From assembly GCA_903896615.1 (NCBI GenBank), contig CAITYM010000020.1, positions 62,001 through 126,000 of the forward strand: a stretch of DNA of 64,000 bases, read 5' to 3'. Position 1 is the stretch's first letter. Every line of letters begins with the position of its first letter. The notes below the pieces were generated by a model. It saw only the letters and a list, made by a program, of their open reading frames with translations. It searched no databases and was not told where the DNA came from. Of the stretch, positions 44,186-53,236 are shown one piece after another. The position numbers and the translations under genes were made by a program. This stretch comes from an uncultured Burkholderiales bacterium. Its GTDB lineage: Bacteria; Pseudomonadota; Gammaproteobacteria; Burkholderiales; Burkholderiaceae_C.

Positions 44186-45433
44186 ATGACAATTTCTAAA
44201 GCTTTATTACCCCTTGAAGACGCGCTCAAGCAGTTAAAGCATTTTGCACAGCCCTGTCTTGGGGTTGAGCGGGTTGACACGTTTGAGCTTGATGGGCGGG
44301 TGCTACGCGAGGACGTAATCTCTGAGCTGAGTGTTCCCCCCTACGACAACAGTGCAATGGATGGTTATGCTGTTAGAGCGCAGGATGTAAGCGAACCCGG
44401 AGCGTTACTCAACGTGACCCAGCGGATTCCCGCCGGCTCCAGCGGACAAGCCTTAAAGCCAGGAGAGGCTGCACGCATATTCACGGGGGCGCCCATCCCC
44501 GTTGGTGCGACATCCGTGGTAATTCAAGAGGACTGCGAACAGGTGGGGGACTCAAGTGTTCGAGTTCGCATCAAAGGCGTTCCTGGCCAATCTATTCGAT
44601 TAGCTGGGGAAGATATAGCCAAAGGGGATGTTGTCCTCAAAAGCGGTGCGCGTATGTCTGCAGCGACACTTGGCTTGGCCGCCTCTTTAGGGCGCAAAGA
44701 TTTACTGGTGTCCTCTAGACCCAGAGTTGCGCTCTTCTCAACCGGGGACGAGTTGGTGATGCCTGGGGAGATTGCACCAAAGGATATGGGCATTGGTAAG
44801 ATCTACAACTCAAATCGTTATTTTTTAAAGGCACTACTCCGTCAATCGGGTTGCTTAGTCACTGATATGGGTAATATTCCCGACGACAGGGATGCAACTA
44901 TTGATAGCCTTTCTAAAGCAGCCCTAGATCATGATTTGATTTTGACAAGCGGCGGCGTCTCAGTGGGGGAGGAGGATCACATCAAACCCAGTGTCCAGTC
45001 CCTAGGAGAGTTGCATCAATGGGCTTTAGCAATTAAGCCTGGTAAGCCCTTTGCATATGGACGTTTAAACGGATCTGAGGACTCAAAACCTTACACCCAC
45101 TTCATTGGTTTGCCCGGTAATCCAGTATCGAGTTACATTACATTTTTACTCTTAGTTAAACCTTTCCTAATGTACTTGCAAGGAGCTGATAGCGTTTTTT
45201 ACAGACGTATACCTATGACAGCCAATTTTGATTGGTTAAAAGCGGATAGACGGGAGGAGTTTTTGCGCGTACGTCAAAACGCTGAGGGCACACTTGATTT
45301 GTACCCCAATCAAAGCTCTGGTGTCCTGACCTCTGCAGTTTGGGGGGACGGTGTGGTTGATAATCCACCCGGTCAGACTATTAAGGCAGGCGATACGGTG
45401 AACTTTATTGCATTTGAGAGTTGGTTAAAGTGA
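44186..45433 (+). CDS. moeA: Molybdopterin molybdenumtransferase
   Basis: MoeA inserts molybdate into adenylated molybdopterin. The ATG at 44186 gives 415 residues, the normal length; a much longer in-frame extension into thrC is not credible. VPPYDNSAMDGYAVRAQDV, EAARIFTGAPIPVGATSVVIQEDCE, ILTSGGVSVGEEDHIKP and FIGLPGNPVSSYITFLLLVKPF are family signatures. It follows thrC by 16 nt and its stop overlaps the moaD start (GTGA), giving a mixed amino-acid and cofactor operon. Confidence 0.95.
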   Translation: MTISKALLPLEDALKQLKHFAQPCLGVERVDTFELDGRVLREDVISELSVPPYDNSAMDGYAVRAQDVSEPGALLNVTQRIPAGSSGQALKPGEAARIFTGAPIPVGATSVVIQEDCEQVGDSSVRVRIKGVPGQSIRLAGEDIAKGDVVLKSGARMSAATLGLAASLGRKDLLVSSRPRVALFSTGDELVMPGEIAPKDMGIGKIYNSNRYFLKALLRQSGCLVTDMGNIPDDRDATIDSLSKAALDHDLILTSGGVSVGEEDHIKPSVQSLGELHQWALAIKPGKPFAYGRLNGSEDSKPYTHFIGLPGNPVSSYITFLLLVKPFLMYLQGADSVFYRRIPMTANFDWLKADRREEFLRVRQNAEGTLDLYPNQSSGVLTSAVWGDGVVDNPPGQTIKAGDTVNFIAFESWLK

Positions 45434-45681
45434 GAGTTAATATTCTTTATTTTGCATCGATTCGAGAGAGCTTGGGCATCGGCTCAGAGGTTATTCAGAC
45501 GCAGGCTAAAAATGTGGAGGAGTTGCGTCTTGAGTTGATCGGTAAAGGGGAGCCCTACGCTGAGGCGTTATCGCTTAACCGGGTGCTTAAAACAGCCCTT
45601 AACCAAGAAATGTGTACACCAAACACGCAGCTTATGGAGGGCTGCGAATTGGCTTTCTTTCCCCCTGTTACGGGTGGCTGA
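45430..45681 (+). CDS. moaD: Molybdopterin synthase sulfur carrier subunit
   Basis: MoaD carries the thiocarboxylate sulfur used to make molybdopterin. The GTG at 45430 overlaps the moeA stop and gives 83 residues; a TTG at 45421 is the alternative. The product starts RVNILYFASIRESLGI, has the ubiquitin-like fold pattern and ends in FFPPVTGG, with the essential C-terminal Gly-Gly. The partner subunit moaE follows. Confidence 0.95.
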   Translation: MRVNILYFASIRESLGIGSEVIQTQAKNVEELRLELIGKGEPYAEALSLNRVLKTALNQEMCTPNTQLMEGCELAFFPPVTGG

Positions 45682-45762
45682 TTGGGTTGAAGCTTTTTTT
45701 GGCGCCCTGGATCATAATAAATAGCTTCACTTCTCAGGATTTTTCAATTAGGAGTTCATTTT

Positions 45763-46248
45763 TTGAGTTTTACGGTGAGTATTCAAGTTGCTGATTTTGA
45801 TCTCACAAAGGAGATTGCTGAACTGCGCGCTAATGATGCTAGCGTAGGTGCAGTTTGCAGTTTTGTTGGGACAGTGCGTGAGCATGAGCGCATGCATGAT
45901 GAGCTAGCGGGGGAGGGTAATCAACCCTTCATCTCAAGCCTGGAGTTAGAGCATTATCCGGGCATGACTGAGCGCTCGATTGAGCAAATGATGCAAAGCG
46001 CACGTATGAAATTCAATATCAACGCTGCGCGTATAGTGCACAGAATTGGCATATTGCAACCCAAAGAGCAGATTGTTTTAGTTGCAGTGACCTCACCTCA
46101 CCGGGGTGAGAGTTTTAAGGCTTGTGAGTATTTGATGGATTATTTGAAAACTCAAGCTCCATTTTGGAAGAAAGAGCAAACAGCTCATGGCGCTCGGTGG
46201 GTTGACGCTAGAGTAAGTGACGACCAAGCAATGGCTAGGTGGAGTTGA
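45763..46248 (+). CDS. moaE: Molybdopterin synthase catalytic subunit
   Basis: MoaE joins with MoaD to add two sulfur atoms to precursor Z. The 161-residue protein has GAVCSFVGTVREHE, SSLELEHYPGMTERSIE, VHRIGILQPKEQIVLVAVTSPHRGESFKACEYLMDYLKTQAPFWKKE with the active-site Lys, and ends near GARWVDAR. The start is a TTG at 45763. It is the last gene of the alaA-moaE run and converges with the next gene. Confidence 0.94.
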   Translation: MSFTVSIQVADFDLTKEIAELRANDASVGAVCSFVGTVREHERMHDELAGEGNQPFISSLELEHYPGMTERSIEQMMQSARMKFNINAARIVHRIGILQPKEQIVLVAVTSPHRGESFKACEYLMDYLKTQAPFWKKEQTAHGARWVDARVSDDQAMARWS

Positions 46249-46332
46249 GGGCAAAGCACGAGCCTAGCATTTACTGGCTAATCGCTCGAGCCGCAAGACC
46301 TGATGCTTCAGGATAGGGATACGGGGCGGTGG

Positions 46333-46872
46333 TTAAGGGTTTGCGTTTTCTACTTCATTCAAAAATGAAGACACTAATTTTTGTAGCACAGATTCAATGA
46401 GTTTTTCATTGCTAATTCTTCGCTCCTTGCTTTCCTTTTTCAACGTATTCGTTGCACCTTCATTTTCGCTCTCATTTGAACCTGCATAATTCAGTAATGA
46501 ATTTTCCCAAAGCGAAGCATATATTTTTTTATCTTTAAAACTAATTAATCGATTTAATTCGATTTGAGTTACAAAGAAACAAGCCGGTGCTTTGCCTTCT
46601 TCATAGGAAGTGGGTAGTGTTGTAATGTTTAGTGCAATGTAGTCCTCTGCACTGGAATCAAGTTTTAGCAATCTGGATTGGCTCATGATAAAGTTGACTG
46701 AGCGCAATAAATCAGATTTATTTAAGCCGCAGGCCTTAGCATCATCATCAACTTCTAAAATAACGTCCACAGAGTTGACGCCTTTGAAGCGGATCGTTTG
46801 GAAAATATTGGACTTGTTTTCAGCAAATGAAAATTGACAAACAAGTAGCAAGAGTAAGAATAGTTTTTTCAT
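46333..46872 (-). CDS. Exported protein of unknown function
   Basis: The 179-residue protein has a clear signal peptide (MKKLFLLLLLVCQFSFAEN). The mature part looks like an alpha/beta domain with a conserved-looking Cys pair (ACGLNKSDLLRS and PACFFVTQIEL), followed by a Ser/Glu/Lys-rich region. I do not recognise a family. There is no lipobox. It lies convergent with moaE, with 84 nt between the stops and 361 nt of gene-free DNA behind its start. Confidence 0.6.
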   Translation of the reverse strand: MKKLFLLLLLVCQFSFAENKSNIFQTIRFKGVNSVDVILEVDDDAKACGLNKSDLLRSVNFIMSQSRLLKLDSSAEDYIALNITTLPTSYEEGKAPACFFVTQIELNRLISFKDKKIYASLWENSLLNYAGSNESENEGATNTLKKESKERRISNEKLIESVLQKLVSSFLNEVENANP

Positions 46873-47233
46873 GAATTAACAGGTTTTGCTCAAATTGGAT
46901 TTGATAAGTTGCACCCTAACTTGAATAGTATCGGCTTGTAGGCCTTAAATCTTGAGTACAAATTCATAGATTTTTGTGCCTGTCGGCATAAATCGAAGTC
47001 TAGGGAGACATTTTTTAATCAATAAGTTGATTTTAGGCCCGATTTGTAAGCAATTTGTAACTAATCTTAGGGATTTAAGGGAGAGGTGAGCTTTTAATAA
47101 GGATGCAAAATCAACACGGGACATTTGACGGATTCGTCCAATGCGAATAGGAGTAGAGCTTCACTGGGCAACTAAAACGGCCACTTTGAATCAACTATAA
47201 CAAAATATAACAAAATATAACTGGAGACTTTCA
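46873..47233. repeat. Gene-free interval with a 10-bp tandem repeat
   Basis: No ORF of note is seen here. TATAACAAAA is repeated at 47196-47205 and 47206-47215, with a partial third unit (TATAAC) to 47221, directly before the GGAG of the next gene. Confidence 0.55.
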
Positions 47234-47764
47234 ATGAAATTAGATTTACCGAAAATAGCGCTTGCTGCTGTACTGGCAATCACTGCAGTAACTTCCTTTG
47301 CTCAAACTACCCCACCCGCCCCCAATCCAATGGACATCATTCCAGATGTAATGCCCTTTGATGTTCCCTACGGAGCGCCAATAGGTCTTGATAAAGCAGA
47401 GGCACTTATTAACGCAGTGATTAGCGAGTCCAAGAGACGAAACTGGAAAATGAATGTTGCCGTTGTGGATTCGGGTGGAAATTTAGTCTCTTTCAAAAGG
47501 ATGGACGGTGCGCAGTATGCTTCTATTCAAATTGCAGAGCATAAGGCTAGAACTGCTGTGCGTTTTCGTAGAGAAACTAAATTGCTCGAGGATGCTATTC
47601 AGAAATTCGCTTACGTAAGCACATTGGATGATGTGATCGCCTCACGCGGTGGGATTCCATTGGTTGTTGATGGCAAAATAGTTGGTGGCTTGGGTTGCTC
47701 TGGTGGAGCGGGCTCGCAAGACGAAGCAGTTTGCAAATTTGGAGCTGCGCAGTTGGGCAAATAA
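47234..47764 (+). CDS. Exported HbpS/GlcG-family protein
   Basis: The 176-residue protein has a signal peptide (ends at TSFAQ) and one HbpS/GlcG domain: KAEALINAVISESKRRNWKMNVAVVDSGGNLVSFKRMDGA, HKARTAVRFRRETK and RGGIPLVVDGKIVGGLGCSGG. It is longer at the N-terminus than the cytosolic paralogue at 29528 and should be periplasmic. Exported members in Streptomyces bind haem and sense redox stress; nothing here shows haem binding directly. CTGGAG precedes the ATG. A terminator lies 25 nt after the stop. Confidence 0.85.
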   Translation: MKLDLPKIALAAVLAITAVTSFAQTTPPAPNPMDIIPDVMPFDVPYGAPIGLDKAEALINAVISESKRRNWKMNVAVVDSGGNLVSFKRMDGAQYASIQIAEHKARTAVRFRRETKLLEDAIQKFAYVSTLDDVIASRGGIPLVVDGKIVGGLGCSGGAGSQDEAVCKFGAAQLGK

Positions 47765-47788
47765 AACGGCAGTGTTGATTTTCTAAAT

Positions 47789-47813
47789 AGGGGCCCTATG
47801 AAGGGCCCTTTTT
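47789..47813 (+). terminator. Rho-independent terminator
   Basis: GGGCCCT (47791-47797), loop ATGA, AGGGCCC (47802-47808), then T5. It follows the exported HbpS-like gene. Confidence 0.88.
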
Positions 47814-47937
47814 CATGTCTTCTAGGTCAAATAGGGTGTAGATCAATTGAATTTAAATTCAATCCAACGTACATTGAAAGAGTGGTTTATCATACTCATC
47901 TGAAAAATGCATCTAAACTTTAAAATTCGGAGTAAAA

Positions 47938-48963
47938 ATGTCTGTTGAATTTAGTAATGCCAATGATCGCAAAGGACTGATCGAGTCTGTCTTTACGGAC
48001 CCCGTAAGCCATGCATTTAAGCGATGGGCGGCAGTCATTAATTTTTGGATCTATGTTTCTTGTATTTCAATGGCTCTGGAAACAGTTGAGCCTTATGGGA
48101 CCGAATATTTAGATTTATTTCATTTTGTAGAGTATTCTGCAGTTATATTTTTCATCCTGGATTACGCGGGAAATGTATTCTTTGCTGTTAACCGTATTAA
48201 ATATATTTTTAGCTTTTGGGGCTTGGTGGATTTTGTCTCAATCTTACCGACCATCTTGCAGCTCTTAAATCTGGGGATGCTTCAGGGGGCAAAAGTCTTT
48301 AGATTGCTAAGAGTTGTGCGAGTTTTGCGGGTTTTGAAGATGGCAAAGTCGGCATTAAAAGAGCTGACCAATAAAGTTAAATCTGCGAACCCCATTGTTA
48401 CAAATTTAAGAATTTACTTTATTGCATTGTTCTCGGTCTTGATGATCTCTAGTAGCTTAATGTTCTTTGTTGAAGGCGGGCTCTACTCTGAAGAGGCTTT
48501 GGAGGTTGGTCAAAAGCAACTAGATGCAGAGTTAAAAATCCATCCCCTTGCTGCGGACGCAGCACCTGAGGCGGCTAAATACATGCCTTTGGATCCAGTC
48601 AGCCACAACCCGATCCCGGAGGACAAGCGGTTTTATACATCCATTCCAGCATCCATGTGGTGGTGTATCGTGACGTTGACAACAACCGGATACGGGGATA
48701 TGTTTCCAATTACCTTTTGGGGAAGAATCATAGCTGCAGTCACGATGTTGCTAGGGTTGGTGTTGTTTGGTGTTTTAATGAATATCGTTGGTAAAACATT
48801 AATGGTTTTGCTTTTTGGCGAGACTGCCGATGAGAAACACGTAGCCGATAAGAATACGCTTATCACTGGGATGCTTCACCTTGATTTGATTTCTCCAGAA
48901 CAAACAGTAGTGTTGTTAAAGTTAAGCGAGGAAGAATTGAAGCATCATTTCAAGCAACTCTGA
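47938..48963 (+). CDS. Voltage-gated potassium channel
   Basis: The 341-residue protein is a six-helix K+ channel. The voltage-sensor S4 has regularly spaced Arg (FRLLRVVRVLRVLKMAK), and the pore has the selectivity filter TTTGYGD (residues 248-254). S5 is followed by an unusually long extracellular turret (about residues 178-235) with Ala/Glu/Pro-rich sequence (AELKIHPLAADAAPEAAKYM). The C-terminal tail has no recognisable RCK or cyclic-nucleotide domain. It should conduct K+ across the inner membrane. It stands alone. Confidence 0.88.
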   Translation: MSVEFSNANDRKGLIESVFTDPVSHAFKRWAAVINFWIYVSCISMALETVEPYGTEYLDLFHFVEYSAVIFFILDYAGNVFFAVNRIKYIFSFWGLVDFVSILPTILQLLNLGMLQGAKVFRLLRVVRVLRVLKMAKSALKELTNKVKSANPIVTNLRIYFIALFSVLMISSSLMFFVEGGLYSEEALEVGQKQLDAELKIHPLAADAAPEAAKYMPLDPVSHNPIPEDKRFYTSIPASMWWCIVTLTTTGYGDMFPITFWGRIIAAVTMLLGLVLFGVLMNIVGKTLMVLLFGETADEKHVADKNTLITGMLHLDLISPEQTVVLLKLSEEELKHHFKQL

Positions 48964-49008
48964 GGCGAATGATCCACAAAGAATTAATGACCTTTATTTA
49001 ATATTCAA

Positions 49009-49851
49009 ATGAAAATTACGTCTCCTGCTGAGGCCTCATCCGTTCCTGAGTTCGGACTCATTATTGTTGGTGATGAAATCTTGTCGGGCAAGCGCGCCGA
49101 TAAACATATGAGCAAAGTCATTGAACTTCTTGGCGCGCGTGGCCTAACCTTATCTCAAGTGCAAATTGTTGGTGATTCTCCCTCGCGTATTACTCAATTA
49201 CTCGAGCTGGCTTTTAGTACTCCAGGTGTTTATTTCTCCTGCGGCGGCATCGGTGCAACCCCAGATGACCATACCAGGCAATGCGCGGCGAAAGCACTCC
49301 ATCATGAACTTTCACTGCACCCTCAAGCTGAAGAGCTAATTCGACAACGTATGAAAGATCTCGCTAAAGAAGCGGGTACAGAGTACATTGCAGATCATCC
49401 GGATAATATTCATAGATTGAATATGGGCGTGTTTCCAACCGGCGCTGAGCTCATTCCCAATCCTTACAACAAGATACCTGGTTTCTCTTGTCGCGGGGGG
49501 AGCGGTGTTGTTCATTTTGTACCCGGCTTTCCTGTCATGGCATGGCCAATGATTGAATGGGTTTTGGATAACAAATATAAGCAATTCCATCAACTCTCCA
49601 ACACAGCAGAGCTATCCCTCATTGTCTATGGAGCTATGGAAGCTGCATTAACCCCCCATATGATGGGTATCGAAGCGTCATTTCCTGGGATTAAGGTGTT
49701 TAGTCTGCCAAGCGTAGACCATCCAGTGCACGGCAAACACATCGAGTTAGGTGTTAAAGGAAGCAAGCCCATCGTTGAAGAGGCCTATGTAGCACTAAAG
49801 CAAAGAATGATCGATTTTGGTGCATCTATTGGCCCTGAGTTGGTGCGTTAA
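49009..49851 (+). CDS. CinA-like MoCF-domain protein
   Basis: The 280-residue protein has the molybdopterin-binding-like (MoCF) fold found at the N-terminus of CinA: FGLIIVGDEILSGKRADKHM, then FSCGGIGATPDDHTRQCAAKAL and PGFPVMAWPMIEW. It lacks the C-terminal CinA deamidase domain. Family members are reported as NMN or ADP-ribose pyrophosphatases; the activity here is not known. It lies 45 nt after the K+ channel on the same strand and 228 nt before glnA. Confidence 0.85.
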   Translation: MKITSPAEASSVPEFGLIIVGDEILSGKRADKHMSKVIELLGARGLTLSQVQIVGDSPSRITQLLELAFSTPGVYFSCGGIGATPDDHTRQCAAKALHHELSLHPQAEELIRQRMKDLAKEAGTEYIADHPDNIHRLNMGVFPTGAELIPNPYNKIPGFSCRGGSGVVHFVPGFPVMAWPMIEWVLDNKYKQFHQLSNTAELSLIVYGAMEAALTPHMMGIEASFPGIKVFSLPSVDHPVHGKHIELGVKGSKPIVEEAYVALKQRMIDFGASIGPELVR

Positions 49852-49865
49852 ATATTGGTTCACTT

Positions 49866-50029
49866 TTGGTGCATTCCTTTTTATTAGTATTTAAGTACTC
49901 TTTATTTTTTGTTTCAATTCTGAAATTGGCATTTAGAGCAATATTTTTTGTAATAATGCCCCGGAGTGGATGCACAATCTAGCGTTTTCAGCTTTAAGTA
50001 GGTTGCAAGTGGATGGCATAAATTCTGCT
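49866..50029 (+). promoter_or_regulatory. glnA control region: sigma54 promoter and NtrC-like half-sites
   Basis: TGGCATAAATTCTGCT (50014-50029) fits the sigma54 pattern GG-N10-GC at -24/-12. Transcription would start near 50040, 40 nt before the ATG. Upstream, TTGGTGCA (49866-49873) and TGCACA (49973-49978) match halves of the NtrC site TGCACC-N5-GGTGCA. The partner halves are weak. Confidence 0.65.
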
Positions 50030-50079
50030 CATTGCTACCGTTAAGATTTCAATAACCTTTTCCCTTAGGAGATATTCAG

Positions 50080-51495
50080 ATGGCCAAAAATGTGGCGGAC
50101 GTGATGAAACTAGTTAAAGACAACGAAGTTAAATTCGTTGACTTCAGATTTACGGATACCAAGGGCAAAGAGCAGCACGTGACAGTGCCTATTTCTGCTT
50201 TTAACGAAGAAAAATTTACAGAAGGTCACGCATTTGATGGCTCTTCTATTGCAGGTTGGAAGGGTATTGAGGCATCTGACATGTTGCTCATGCCAGATGC
50301 AGGTTCAGTATTTTTAGATCCATTCTTCCAAGAGCCTACTATTGCTCTTTCTTGTGATGTGTACGAGCCTTTTGAGCGCAAGCCCTACGATCGTGACCCA
50401 AGGTCCATTGCTGGTCGTGCTGAAGCGTACCTTAAGTCTTCTGGTATTGGAGACACAGCTTATTTTGGTCCAGAGCCAGAGTTTTTTATTTTTGACGATG
50501 TACGTTGGTCCAATGAGATGGGCGGCGCTTTCTTCAAGATTGATGAGTATGAAGCGCCTTGGAATAGCGGTGAAAAAATGGAAGGTGGTAACAGAGGCCA
50601 TCGTCCTACAGTTAAAGGCGGCTACTTCCCAGTTCCTCCTGTTGATAGCATGCAAGACATGCGTGCAGAGATGTCACTACTGTTAGAGGAGATGGGGATT
50701 CCAGTTGAAGTTTTCCACCACGAGGTTGCTGGTGCTGGTCAAAACGAAATTGGTACTAAGTTCTCCACATTGGTTGAGCGTGCCGATTGGACTCAAAAAC
50801 TTAAATATGTCGTTTGGAACGTAGCAAATGCATACGGCAAAACAGCTACTTTTATGCCAAAACCTTTGGTTGGCGATAACGGTTCTGGTATGCACGTACA
50901 CCAATCCATTTGGAAAGGCGGCAAGAATCTTTTCGCAGGCACAGGCTACGCTGGCTTGAGTGACTTTGCGCTTTACTACATTGGCGGCATTATCAAACAT
51001 GCACGTGCTTTGAACGCCATCACAAATCCAACCACAAACAGCTACAAGCGTTTGGTTCCTGGATTTGAGGCTCCAGTCAAGCTTGCTTATTCAAGCCGTA
51101 ACCGTTCTGCTTCCATTCGTATTCCATACGTGAATAGCGATAAAGCACGACGTATTGAGGCTCGTTTCCCTGATCCTATGGCTAACCCATACCTGTGCTT
51201 CTCAGCTCTCATGATGGCAGGTCTTGACGGCGTAGAGAACAAAATTCATCCGGGCGAAGCAGCTACTAAAGACTTGTACCATTTGCCACCTGAAGAGGAC
51301 GCATTGGTCCCAACAGTCTGCCATAGCCTTGATCAAGCCTTAGAGTATTTGGATAAAGACCGTGCATTCTTGACAAAGGGCGGAGTATTCTCTGACTCTA
51401 TGATTGATGCTTACATTGAACTTAAGATGCAAGAAGTTACACGTTTCCGTATGGCTACTCATCCTGTTGAGTTTGATATGTATTACTCACTATAA
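50080..51495 (+). CDS. glnA: Glutamine synthetase type I
   Basis: GlnA makes glutamine from glutamate and ammonia with ATP. The 471-residue length is that of GSI. It has [17 protein letters not shown], the metal Glu residues in [11 protein letters not shown] and [22 protein letters not shown], the GSGMHVHQS motif and [17 protein letters not shown]. The C-terminal region has the NLYDLPPEE-type adenylylation loop ([13 protein letters not shown]), so it is probably controlled by GlnE. AGGAG precedes the start. A sigma54 promoter lies upstream and glnL-glnG downstream. Confidence 0.97.
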   Translation: MAKNVADVMKLVKDNEVKFVDFRFTDTKGKEQHVTVPISAFNEEKFTEGHAFDGSSIAGWKGIEASDMLLMPDAGSVFLDPFFQEPTIALSCDVYEPFERKPYDRDPRSIAGRAEAYLKSSGIGDTAYFGPEPEFFIFDDVRWSNEMGGAFFKIDEYEAPWNSGEKMEGGNRGHRPTVKGGYFPVPPVDSMQDMRAEMSLLLEEMGIPVEVFHHEVAGAGQNEIGTKFSTLVERADWTQKLKYVVWNVANAYGKTATFMPKPLVGDNGSGMHVHQSIWKGGKNLFAGTGYAGLSDFALYYIGGIIKHARALNAITNPTTNSYKRLVPGFEAPVKLAYSSRNRSASIRIPYVNSDKARRIEARFPDPMANPYLCFSALMMAGLDGVENKIHPGEAATKDLYHLPPEEDALVPTVCHSLDQALEYLDKDRAFLTKGGVFSDSMIDAYIELKMQEVTRFRMATHPVEFDMYYSL

Positions 51496-51514
51496 GTTGA
51501 GCAACGCTTCTCAG

Positions 51515-51545
51515 AAAAAAGGACGGCGTTGCCGTCCTTTTTTTT
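51515..51545 (+). terminator. Rho-independent terminator after glnA
   Basis: GGACGGC (51521-51527), loop GTT, GCCGTCC (51531-51537), T8 (51538-51545), with an A6 run upstream that extends the stem. It limits read-through from glnA to glnLG. Confidence 0.92.
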
Positions 51546-51577
51546 GGATAAATGTTTCAAATCTAACCCTTAATAAG

Positions 51578-52078
51578 ATGTATTTAACGTTGCGGATGAC
51601 GCTAAGCATTGCTTTATGTATTGTGTTGGCACAGGCCGCTCATTGCGAGGGGGAGGCTGAGATTTGGAGGTGTGGAAATTTATTAACTAATCAACCTAGT
51701 TTGGATGCAGTTGATAATGAGAACAATAAGTGTCAACTGCTCAGCACTAAAAATACACCAATCACAGTTCCTGCAGGTGTACAACACTCCAAATCACTAG
51801 CTAAGAACGCGAGTGCAGGAGCCTTAGTTCGCTCAGAAGTGTGGGGGAGCGAGGACGCAGGAGTCACAGACGCTGACCAGCAAAGCTCCAGGGATCAAAT
51901 GTCTAGGGCAATATTATTGGCTGAGAAAGATAGATTAACTAGCAGACAGTCAGCACTTGAGGAACGACTGAAATCCAAGTCCTTGAATACAGTTGAGCGC
52001 CAAGAGATTGAAAATGAGTTAAGTCGTAATTCGGCTGACTTGAACGGATTAAGGCGTGAAATTGCTAAGCATCCTTAA
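51578..52078 (+). CDS. Exported coiled-coil protein between glnA and glnL
   Basis: The ATG at 51578 gives a 166-residue protein with a signal peptide (ends near AAHCEG); a longer in-frame frame that overlaps glnA and its terminator is not credible. The mature protein has a WRCGNLLTNQP segment and a second Cys (NKCQLL), which may form a disulphide. A Ser/Ala-rich linker follows and then a C-terminal coiled coil (about residues 110-166). No family is recognised, though I recall small genes in this position in other Burkholderiales. It sits behind the glnA terminator and 27 nt before glnL, so it may be read with glnLG. Confidence 0.6.
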   Translation: MYLTLRMTLSIALCIVLAQAAHCEGEAEIWRCGNLLTNQPSLDAVDNENNKCQLLSTKNTPITVPAGVQHSKSLAKNASAGALVRSEVWGSEDAGVTDADQQSSRDQMSRAILLAEKDRLTSRQSALEERLKSKSLNTVERQEIENELSRNSADLNGLRREIAKHP

Positions 52079-52105
52079 TTTTTTATATTTAAAGGTGAAT
52101 TAATT

Positions 52106-53164
52106 TTGAATTCGGATCCTCACTTTATATCCTATGACCTATTGGCCACTTTAGTTGTAGTCGCGGATGAACGTGGAAGGGTGATATTTGCAAATTCTGC
52201 GTTTGAAGAAGTCATGGAAATCCCAAGGCGTTCAATAACGGGCACTTCGCTTCTCAATTTATTTGTTGAAAGAGAGTTTTTTGAAAATGCATTAGTCGGC
52301 GCCCGTGAAAAAGATTTTGCCGCCTTTAGGTTTGATGCTCACGTTAAATTATTTCCTAAGGACGATATTGCAGTTCATGTGATTTTGGTGCCTTTAGAAC
52401 AAAACAGCGATATTTTGATTGAATTACTCCCTTTGGATAAGCAAAATAGGATAGACAGGGAAGAGCGGACCTTGGGGCAAGCGCAGGCAAATAAAGAGTT
52501 GATCAGAAACTTGGCCCATGAAATTAAAAATCCCTTAGGCGGGATTCGAGGCGCGGCTCAGTTATTAGAGATGGAAATTGAATCTAAAGATCTTATTGAA
52601 TACACGCAAGTCATTATCAGGGAGGCAGATAGGCTTCAGGCACTGGTTGATCGCTTGTTGGCCCCGCACCGCAAGCCCCACGTAGTAGCACCGGTTAATA
52701 TCCACGAGGTTTGTGAGCGGGTCAGATCCTTGATACTGGCCGAGTTTCCTAAAGGATTGGTTGTAGTCAGGGACTATGATATTTCTATTCCCGAATTTAG
52801 GGGGGATGTAGAGCAATTGATTCAAGCTATTCTTAATTTGGTCCACAACGCTGCTCAGGCCTTGTCAGAGCAGATAGCCAATGGTATGGGCAACATCATT
52901 TTGAGGACGCGAATAGCCAGGCAGATCACTTTTGGCAAACAAATGAACCGATTGGCATTGGAATTGCATGTCATAGATAACGGGCCTGGGATTCCTGAGG
53001 GCATAAAAGATCGGCTTTTTTATCCCTTGGTCTCGGGTCGTGATGGTGGTTCAGGTTTGGGGTTGAATTTAGCGCAAACCTTTATTCAACAACACTCAGG
53101 TGTGATTGAATGTCACAGCGAACCAGGTAAAACAGATTTCATGATTTTGATTCCCTTGCCCTAA
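52106..53164 (+). CDS. glnL: Nitrogen-regulation sensor kinase NtrB
   Basis: NtrB phosphorylates and dephosphorylates NtrC according to PII and nitrogen state. The 352-residue protein starts at a TTG with AAAGGTG 8 nt before. It has a PAS domain (LLATLVVVADERGRVIFANSAFEEVM), the phosphorylated His138 in NLAHEIKNPLGGIRGAA, an N box (NLVHNAAQALSE) and the G boxes DNGPGIPEG and GGSGLGLNLAQTFI. No membrane segment, as expected for a soluble kinase. The partner glnG follows 72 nt later. Confidence 0.95.
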   Translation: MNSDPHFISYDLLATLVVVADERGRVIFANSAFEEVMEIPRRSITGTSLLNLFVEREFFENALVGAREKDFAAFRFDAHVKLFPKDDIAVHVILVPLEQNSDILIELLPLDKQNRIDREERTLGQAQANKELIRNLAHEIKNPLGGIRGAAQLLEMEIESKDLIEYTQVIIREADRLQALVDRLLAPHRKPHVVAPVNIHEVCERVRSLILAEFPKGLVVVRDYDISIPEFRGDVEQLIQAILNLVHNAAQALSEQIANGMGNIILRTRIARQITFGKQMNRLALELHVIDNGPGIPEGIKDRLFYPLVSGRDGGSGLGLNLAQTFIQQHSGVIECHSEPGKTDFMILIPLP

Positions 53165-53236
53165 GGCCTATGCATGTGGGGTAGGTGAACTTGTATGAGC
53201 AGCCCTTCAAAGATAAAACCAGAGGTACTTATTTAA

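Noticed and set aside
49926-49941. Second sigma54-like site TTGGCATTTAGAGCAA before glnA
   Set aside because: The spacing between GG and GC is 8, not 10, so it does not fit sigma54.
51404-51577. Start of the glnA-glnL spacer gene inside glnA
   Set aside because: This would overlap the glnA 3' end and its terminator and would have no signal peptide at the start; the ATG at 51578 gives one.
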